A stretch of DNA of 12,196 bases from Thermoleophilaceae bacterium (lineage in GTDB: Bacteria > Actinomycetota > Thermoleophilia > Solirubrobacterales > Thermoleophilaceae), in NCBI GenBank assembly GCA_013813135.1, contig JACCSF010000124.1:1-12196 (forward strand), read 5' to 3'. Under the pieces are notes generated by a model, which saw only the letters and a list, made by a program, of their open reading frames with translations, was not told the DNA's origin and searched no databases. The translations under genes and the position numbers were made by a program. Positions within the stretch are counted from its first letter, which is position 1. Every line of letters starts with the position of its first letter. Of this stretch, positions 8,120 through 12,196 are shown in pieces.

Positions 8120-8479
8120 GTGAGCGGCGTTGGCATCGACCTTCTCGATGTCGAGCGCCTCGAGCGCGCGCTCGAACGCCGACCGCACCTGGCGGAGCGC
8201 CTGTTCACCGACGCCGAGCGCGCCTACGCGGCCGCCCGCGCGCGGCCGGGACTGCACCTGGCCGCCCGCTTCTGCGCCAAGGAGGCGGTGGCCAAGGCGC
8301 TCGGCCTCACCGCCTGGAGCTTCCGCGACGTAGAGGTGGTCGCCACCGATGCCGCTCCGCGGCTCAGCCTCAGCGGGAGCGCCGCCGCGCGGGCGGCGGA
8401 GCTGGGGGTGACCGCTTCGGTCTCGCTAACGCACACCGACACCACGGCCGGCGCCGTGGCGTTGCTGCAACCCGCCTAG
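8120..8479 (+). CDS. acpS: Holo-[acyl-carrier-protein] synthase
   Basis: AcpS transfers the 4'-phosphopantetheine arm from CoA to the acyl carrier protein of fatty acid synthesis. The 119-residue product has the family's magnesium/CoA motif GIDLLDVERLE near the start. The central F-C-A-K-E-A-V-A-K-A-L-G motif (F53-G64) carries the conserved Lys/Glu, and the end has VSLTHTD in place of the usual VSxSH segment. Length is normal. The GTG 8120 start is 10 nt after glmS and lacks a Shine-Dalgarno. Its last 54 bases overlap the 3' end of the convergent TetR gene, which is unusual for an essential gene. Confidence 0.94.
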   Translation: MSGVGIDLLDVERLERALERRPHLAERLFTDAERAYAAARARPGLHLAARFCAKEAVAKALGLTAWSFRDVEVVATDAAPRLSLSGSAAARAAELGVTASVSLTHTDTTAGAVALLQPA

Positions 8480-9040
8480 AACCAGGGCCCAGACTCTCTC
8501 GAGCGCGTCGTCGAGGCCCGGATCGGACCACTGAGACGCGAACGCCGGGTTGTGGAAGCGCGCGGTCGCGTCGAAGACCGCGCGCGCCGCCGTTTCCGGG
8601 TCGTCGACGGTGAACTCGTCCTGCTCCGCGCCATCGGCAATGATGCGGGTGAGCAGTTCGACCAGGTGGTCCACATGCGCATCGACCACCTCGCGCGCGC
8701 CCGCGGCGAGAGCCAAGTAGGTGGCGAACAGCTCTGGTTCGTCGAGCGCCTTCTCGCGCTTGGTCTGCGACAGCAGGACCAGCCAGCGGTGGAGGCGCTC
8801 CGCCGCCGGGCCGTCCTCCGTCGCGATCATCTCGAGCGGCGCCGACACCCGGGCCAGCCAGCGGTCGGTCACGGCGTCGCGCAGGGCGGCCTTGCTCTCG
8901 AAGTGCCGGTAGACGCTGCCGTGACTCACGCCGAGCGCCCGCGCCACGTCCACGACGTTGGCCTTGGCCGGCCCGTAGCGGCGCAGGACGTCCTCGGCCG
9001 CCTCGAGGATGCGCTGTGGCGTGAGGACCGCCTCGCTCAC
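8426..9040 (-). CDS. TetR family transcriptional regulator
   Basis: The 204-residue product has an N-terminal TetR helix-turn-helix (about residues 8-56: RILEAAEDVLRRYG, then VVDVARALGVSHGSVYRHFESKAAL). An all-helical ligand and dimerisation domain follows. GTG 9040 overlaps the TGA of the upstream aldo/keto reductase gene (GTGA, 9037-9040), so the pair is translationally coupled and the regulator probably controls that operon. A palindrome over the operon promoter (10065-10076) is the likely operator. The normal family end would be near VWALVLGGL; about 15 extra, Gly/Arg-rich residues run into acpS on the opposite strand and suggest the original stop was lost. The inducer is unknown, perhaps the substrate of the reductase. 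Confidence 0.93.
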   Translation of the reverse strand: MSEAVLTPQRILEAAEDVLRRYGPAKANVVDVARALGVSHGSVYRHFESKAALRDAVTDRWLARVSAPLEMIATEDGPAAERLHRWLVLLSQTKREKALDEPELFATYLALAAGAREVVDAHVDHLVELLTRIIADGAEQDEFTVDDPETAARAVFDATARFHNPAFASQWSDPGLDDALERVWALVLGGLQQRHGAGRGVGVR

Positions 9041-10041
9041 CGGCCGCGCTCGCTGTCCAGCAGCGCCATCTGGTGCTCGTTGTAGCGCGCGCCGGCGGCG
9101 GCGCCGGCCGGCACGGCGTCCTCGATCGCCTGCAGATCGGCGTCGCTCAGCTCGATCTCGAGCGCGCCGACGGCCTCCTCGAGACGGTCGCGCCGGCGCG
9201 CGCCGATCAGCGTGACGATGTCCGGCCCTCGGCCGAGCACCCAGGCGATCGCGACCTGAGCTACGGTCGCTCCCTTGGCGTCGGCCACGGAGCGCAGCCG
9301 CTCGACGAGCTCGAGGTTGTGGTCGAGGTTGTCGCCCTGGAAGCGGGGCGACATGCCGCGGAAATCGCCGGGGGCGCGCTCGGAGCGCTCGCGCGACCAG
9401 TGGCCGCTGATCAGCCCGCGCGAGAGGACACCGTAGGCGGTCACGGCCACCCCGAGCTCCCGGCAGGTGGGGAGGATCTCGTCCTCGATCCCGCGGGACA
9501 CCAGCGAGTACTCGATCTGGAGGTCCGCGATCGGGTGCACCGCATGCGCGCGCCGCAGCGTATCGGCGCCCACCTCGGGCAGCCCGATGTGACGGACGTA
9601 GCCGGCCTCCACCATCTCCGCGATGGCGCCGACGGTCTCCTCGATCGGAACGGCCGGGTCGAGGCGCGCCGGGCGGTAGACGTCGATGTGATCGGTGTCG
9701 AGGCGGCGCAGGGTGTAGGCGAGGAAGTTCTTGACGGCGATCGGCCGCGTGTCCACGCCGTTGAAGCCGCCCTTCGGGTCGCGCAGGCCGCCGAACTTGA
9801 CGCTGATCAGCACCTCCTCGCGGTCGCGCTGGTCGAGCGCCCTGCGTATCAGCAGCTCGTTGTGGCCCATCCCATAGAAGTCGCCGGTGTCGAGCAGGTT
9901 GATGCCGGCGTCAAGAGCGGCATCGATGGTGGCGATGCTCTCGGCCTCGTCGGCGGGGCCGTAGAGGTCGGACATGCCCATGCAGCCAAGGCCGAGCGCG
10001 GACACCCGAGTGCCGTCTGTGCCAAGCGTTCGAGTGATCAT
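9037..10041 (-). CDS. Aldo/keto reductase with atypical catalytic tetrad
   Basis: This 334-residue NADPH-type (beta/alpha)8-barrel starts at ATG 10041: RTLGTDGTRVSALGLGCMGM is the usual N-terminus. The frame is open upstream but those codons lie in the promoter and in nnrD. Catalytic Asp51 and Tyr56 (DTGDFYG) and Lys82 (LISVKFG) are present. The tetrad histidine, normally in a Y-x-x-H motif, is replaced: the segment reads VYRPARLDP, with Ala125 in its place. HIGLPEVG has Pro where Ser is usual. The cofactor-binding end is intact (IVTLIGARRRDRLEEAV). A YRPARLDP-type segment occurs in a known actinobacterial branch of the family, so activity is likely but altered. Substrate unknown. It forms an operon with the TetR gene. 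Confidence 0.94.
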   Translation of the reverse strand: MITRTLGTDGTRVSALGLGCMGMSDLYGPADEAESIATIDAALDAGINLLDTGDFYGMGHNELLIRRALDQRDREEVLISVKFGGLRDPKGGFNGVDTRPIAVKNFLAYTLRRLDTDHIDVYRPARLDPAVPIEETVGAIAEMVEAGYVRHIGLPEVGADTLRRAHAVHPIADLQIEYSLVSRGIEDEILPTCRELGVAVTAYGVLSRGLISGHWSRERSERAPGDFRGMSPRFQGDNLDHNLELVERLRSVADAKGATVAQVAIAWVLGRGPDIVTLIGARRRDRLEEAVGALEIELSDADLQAIEDAVPAGAAAGARYNEHQMALLDSERGR

Positions 10042-10048
10042 GGGCACG

Positions 10049-10077
10049 ATGTTGGCAAGTGTGCTGACAGATGTCAA
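10049..10077 (-). promoter_or_regulatory. Promoter of the aldo/keto reductase-TetR operon
   Basis: On the minus strand, TTGACA (10072-10077) is a perfect -35. It is separated by exactly 17 nt from CAACAT (10049-10054), an acceptable -10. The -10 ends 7 nt before ATG 10041, so transcription would start at or next to the start codon (leaderless). This is the best promoter in the window. Confidence 0.7.
10050..10076. promoter_or_regulatory. Probable TetR operator
   Basis: TGACAGATGTCA (10065-10076) is a perfect inverted repeat (TGACA, 2-nt centre, TGTCA) covering the -35 box. An overlapping imperfect repeat, TGTTGGCA-AGTG-TGCTGACA (10050-10069, 6 of 8 bases matching), covers the spacer and the -10. 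A repressor bound here would block RNA polymerase. TetR proteins commonly bind such short palindromes and repress their own operon. Confidence 0.65.
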
Positions 10078-10084
10078 TAGTTGT

Positions 10085-10106
10085 CCGGCCGCCTGCGGGC
10101 GGCCGG
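10085..10106. promoter_or_regulatory. Perfect GC hairpin between divergent AKR and nnrD promoters
   Basis: CCGGCCGCC-TGCG-GGCGGCCGG is a 9-bp perfect inverted repeat. No T-run follows on either side, so it is not a standard intrinsic terminator. It shares the core CCGGCCGCC...GGCGGCC with the rplM leader hairpin. Its role could be insulation between the divergent units or a binding site. Confidence 0.5.
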
Positions 10107-10131
10107 TGTGCTCAGGACGCTCCCGGCATGG

Positions 10132-10137
10132 CACTCT
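10132..10137 (+). promoter_or_regulatory. Weak -10-like box (CACTCT) upstream of nnrD
   Basis: CACTCT lies 7 nt before ATG 10145. It differs from TANNNT at one base, and no -35 is apparent. Spacing matches the leaderless pattern of the window; on its own it is weak. Confidence 0.25.
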
Positions 10138-10144
10138 GCCCGGC

Positions 10145-11656
10145 ATGACCCCGATGCCGTGGCTCGACCCGCTATTCGACGCCGCCGAGATGCGCGCCGC
10201 CGACGCCTGGGCGATCGGGCGCGAGGGGGTTCCGTCCCTCGAGCTGATGGAGCGCGCCGGCGAGGGCCTTGCGCGCGTGACCGCGGCCGCGGCCCGGCCG
10301 GGGCCGGTGCGCGTGGTGGTCGGCAAGGGCAACAACGGGGGGGACGGGCTGGTCGTGGCGCGCCTGCTGCGCCAGGACGGCCACGAGGTCGACGTGCTGG
10401 CCGGGGGCCCGCTCGACGAGCTGCGCGGCGACCCGCTCGCCAACCTCGAGCGGCTCCCCGGCTCCCCGCCCGAGCCGTTCACCCCCGAGCGCCTCGAGGG
10501 GTCGGGCGCGGTGGTGGACGCCCTGCTCGGCACGGGCTTCCAGGGCGTGCCCCGCGAGCCGCTGGCCTCCGCGATCGCCGCCGTCAACCGCCAGGAGGCA
10601 CCTGTGGTTGCCTGCGACATGCCCTCGGGCGTCGACGCGAGCACGGGCGAGGTCGAGGGCGAGGCTGTGCGTGCCGCCGCCACCGCCACCTTCCACGGAG
10701 CCAAGGTGGGCCTCTACGTCAACCCCGGCAAGGAGCACGCGGGGCGTGTCGAGGTGGTCGAGATCGGCATCCCGCGCGGGGCGCCGGGCGCACACAACGG
10801 CCTGATCTCCGAGCGCGTGCTTGACCTCTACCCAAGGCGCGAGCGCAGCGGGTCGAAGTTCGTCTCGGGCGTGGTGGTCGTGGTCGGCGGTTCGCTCGGG
10901 CTCACCGGGGCGCCCACGATGACGGCGCGCTCGGCCGCGCGGGCCGGCGCCGGCTATGTCCAGGTGGCAGTGCCCGGGCCCGTGCAGCCGGCCGTCGACC
11001 TGCGCCTGCTCGAGCAGATGAGCCGCGGGCTGCCCGACGCGAACGGCTTCCACACCCCTGCCGGAGTCGAGGTGGTGCAGGAGATGGCCGAGCGCGCCGC
11101 GGCGGTCGCGCTCGGGCCCGGCCTCGGCCGCGACGAGGGTGCCCAGGAGTTCGCCCGCGGCGTCGCGCGCGCCGCCGAAGTGCCGCTGCTGGTCGACGCC
11201 GACGGCCTGAACGCCCACGCCGGGCGCCTGGAGCTGTTCCGCGAGCGGCGCGCCCCGACCGTGCTGACGCCGCACGAGGGCGAGCTCGGGCGGCTGCTCG
11301 ACCGCCCCTCGGACGAGATCGCCCGGCACCGGCTCGCTTCGGTGCGCGAGGCCGCGGAGCGCAGCGGCGCGGTGGTGCTGCTCAAGGGCGACGACACGAT
11401 CGTCGCGGCGCCGGGCGGCGAGGTTGCCGTCAACCGGGCCGGCTCCCCGGCGCTCGCAACGGCGGGCACCGGCGACGTCCTGTCGGGCCTGATCGCCGCC
11501 CTGCTCGCCAAGCGGCTCGACGCGTTCGCGGCCGCCTGCCTCGGCGCGCTCGCCCACGCGCTGGCGGCCGACGTCGCGGCCGCGCGAGTCGGCGCCGACC
11601 ACGTCATTGCCGGCGACGTGATCGACGCGCTGCCCCACGGGCTGACGCTCCGATAG
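10145..11656 (+). CDS. nnrD: Bifunctional NAD(P)H-hydrate epimerase / ADP-dependent NAD(P)H-hydrate dehydratase
   Basis: This enzyme repairs hydrated, inactive NAD(P)H. The 503-residue product carries an N-terminal YjeF_N epimerase domain (to about 210) with GKGNNGGDGLVVARLL, DALLGTGFQG and DMPSGVDASTG. A C-terminal ribokinase-like YjeF_C dehydratase domain (about 225-500) has VVVVGGSLGLTGAPTM, VDADGLNA, LTPHEGELGRLL, LLKGDDTIV and the catalytic loop AGTGDVLSGLIAALL. ATG 10145 is chosen because family N-termini begin near PWLDPLFDAAEMRAAD; ATG 10154 is a close alternative and there is no Shine-Dalgarno. In related genomes this gene follows acpS; here the AKR-TetR cassette separates them. It may be transcribed from its own promoter. 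Confidence 0.96.
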   Translation: MTPMPWLDPLFDAAEMRAADAWAIGREGVPSLELMERAGEGLARVTAAAARPGPVRVVVGKGNNGGDGLVVARLLRQDGHEVDVLAGGPLDELRGDPLANLERLPGSPPEPFTPERLEGSGAVVDALLGTGFQGVPREPLASAIAAVNRQEAPVVACDMPSGVDASTGEVEGEAVRAAATATFHGAKVGLYVNPGKEHAGRVEVVEIGIPRGAPGAHNGLISERVLDLYPRRERSGSKFVSGVVVVVGGSLGLTGAPTMTARSAARAGAGYVQVAVPGPVQPAVDLRLLEQMSRGLPDANGFHTPAGVEVVQEMAERAAAVALGPGLGRDEGAQEFARGVARAAEVPLLVDADGLNAHAGRLELFRERRAPTVLTPHEGELGRLLDRPSDEIARHRLASVREAAERSGAVVLLKGDDTIVAAPGGEVAVNRAGSPALATAGTGDVLSGLIAALLAKRLDAFAAACLGALAHALAADVAAARVGADHVIAGDVIDALPHGLTLR

Positions 11657-11659
11657 TCT
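11654..11659 (+). promoter_or_regulatory. Possible -10 box (TAGTCT) for the CBS-domain gene
   Basis: TAGTCT begins with the TAG stop of nnrD and lies 9 nt before ATG 11669. No -35 is evident. It belongs to the group of TANNNT boxes next to start codons. Confidence 0.3.
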
Positions 11660-11668
11660 CGCCGCGGC

Positions 11669-12124
11669 ATGCCGGCCGTACGCGACATCATGGATTCGAG
11701 CCCGGCCACGGTGCACCCGGACACGCCGGTCGAGGAGGTCGTGGCGCTGCTGCGCGAGCACGAGCTGCCCGGCGTTCCCGTCGTGGACGGCGAGGGGGGC
11801 TGCGTGGGGATCGTCACCGAGGCCGACCTGGTCCTGCCCGACGAGGACGGCGACCTGCACATCCCTCACTACGTCAACCTGTTCGGGGGAACGGTCTTCC
11901 TGGAGCCGCTGGGCCGCTTCGAGAAGCGGTTGCGCAAGGCGTTCGCCTCGACGGCCGAGGACATGATGACCCGCGACCCCGACACGGTCGCCCCCGATAC
12001 GACTGCGAAGGAGGCGGCGCGCCTGATCCACGAATCGGGCCACAACCGCCTGCCCGTTGTGGAAGACGGGCGTCTCGTCGGCGTGGTCACGCGACTCGAC
12101 GTGCTCGGCGCCCTGGCGGCGTGA
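11669..12124 (+). CDS. Two-CBS-domain protein
   Basis: The 151-residue protein consists of a pair of CBS motifs. CBS1 spans about residues 4-55 (VRDIMDSSPATVHPDTPVEE to VGIVTEADLV). CBS2 spans about 95-151 (AEDMMTRDPDTVAPDTTAKE to LVGVVTRLDVLGAL). Between them is a 39-residue insert containing HYVNLFGG and FLEPLGRFEKRLRK. CBS pairs (Bateman modules) bind adenine nucleotides such as AMP, ATP or c-di-AMP and usually regulate a partner. No catalytic domain is fused here, so it is a stand-alone sensor with unknown partner. It sits 12 nt after nnrD and its stop overlaps the probable alr start (GTGA, 12121-12124), so it is part of the same operon. There is no Shine-Dalgarno. Confidence 0.93.
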   Translation: MPAVRDIMDSSPATVHPDTPVEEVVALLREHELPGVPVVDGEGGCVGIVTEADLVLPDEDGDLHIPHYVNLFGGTVFLEPLGRFEKRLRKAFASTAEDMMTRDPDTVAPDTTAKEAARLIHESGHNRLPVVEDGRLVGVVTRLDVLGALAA

Positions 12125-12196
12125 GCGGTCCTGGGCGGCGAGCGCGTGGCGCGCGCGAGCCCGGGGTCTCTCGTCGCGCCGTAGCCACCGTCGACC
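12121..12196 (+). CDS. alr: Probable alanine racemase, 5' end only
   Basis: A frame opening at GTG 12121 (overlapping the CBS stop as GTGA) runs to the window end without a stop. It starts MSGPGRRARGAREPG and reaches RRAVATVD. Alanine racemases typically begin with a short variable leader followed by R-A-x-A-x-V-D-L-x-A-I, which matches the last visible residues. The order nnrD-alr is common in actinobacteria. Alr makes D-alanine for peptidoglycan with PLP; the PLP lysine would lie beyond the window. Only 25 codons are visible, so this is a tentative call. Confidence 0.6.
   Translation, partial: MSGPGRRARGAREPGVSRRAVATVD

Noticed and set aside
10085..10106. Intrinsic terminator
   Set aside because: The stem is strong, but no T-run follows on either strand and no gene ends at it; it lies between divergent starts.
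9974..10144. Upstream extension of the nnrD frame by 57 codons
   Set aside because: It overlaps the divergent AKR gene, promoter and operator; the family N-terminus fits the start at 10145.
10172..12043. A 623-codon open frame on the minus strand opposite nnrD and the CBS gene
   Set aside because: The translation is His/Arg/Gly-rich with no domain, typical of antisense frames in high-GC genes; the plus strand encodes clear conserved proteins.

Overview
The window is GC-rich bacterial chromosome with tightly packed, often overlapping genes, many GTG starts and few Shine-Dalgarno sequences. The gene order rplM-rpsI-glmM-glmS-acpS ... nnrD-alr is an actinobacterial arrangement. Together with the c-di-AMP riboswitch ahead of a secreted wall hydrolase and the TANNNT boxes placed just before start codons, it suggests a high-GC actinobacterium, perhaps a deep lineage such as Thermoleophilia/Solirubrobacterales. 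That placement is inference; there is no rRNA gene to confirm it.

Layout. (1) 1-827, plus strand: the 3' end of an ABC transporter ATPase and its ABC-2 membrane subunit, which carries a one-base frameshift near 424. (2) 824-1988: small accessory genes, namely a VOC/glyoxalase-fold protein (minus), an 81-residue membrane protein (plus) and a cupin (minus). (3) 2052-3563: a secreted M23 peptidase (minus) whose leader is a clear c-di-AMP (ydaO-yuaA) riboswitch. This 291-bp intergenic region also holds the divergent promoter region and a hairpin leader for rplM. (4) 3564-8479, plus strand: rplM, rpsI (with a very long acidic N-terminal extension), glmM, glmS and acpS, covering ribosome assembly, UDP-GlcNAc precursor synthesis and acyl-carrier-protein activation. 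(5) 8426-10041, minus strand: an aldo/keto reductase and a TetR-family regulator, translationally coupled. They are set against the orientation of the housekeeping cluster and carry a palindromic operator over a near-consensus promoter. (6) 10145-12196, plus strand: nnrD (NAD(P)HX repair), a two-CBS-domain protein and the first codons of a probable alanine racemase gene (alr).

How it fits together. glmM and glmS make glucosamine phosphates for peptidoglycan, alr makes D-alanine, and the riboswitch-controlled M23 enzyme would cut or remodel the wall, so the window is largely a cell-envelope and translation neighbourhood. The AKR-TetR pair looks like an inserted, self-regulated cassette between acpS and nnrD.

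Most notable observations: the c-di-AMP riboswitch; a recurring -10-like box 7-9 nt upstream of start codons, often formed from the previous gene's TAG stop and suggesting leaderless transcripts; the S9 extension of about 185 residues; the TetR operator; and an aldo/keto reductase with alanine where the catalytic histidine normally lies. I saw no convincing wholly new system. There are no mobile elements, CRISPR arrays, tRNAs or rRNAs in the window.
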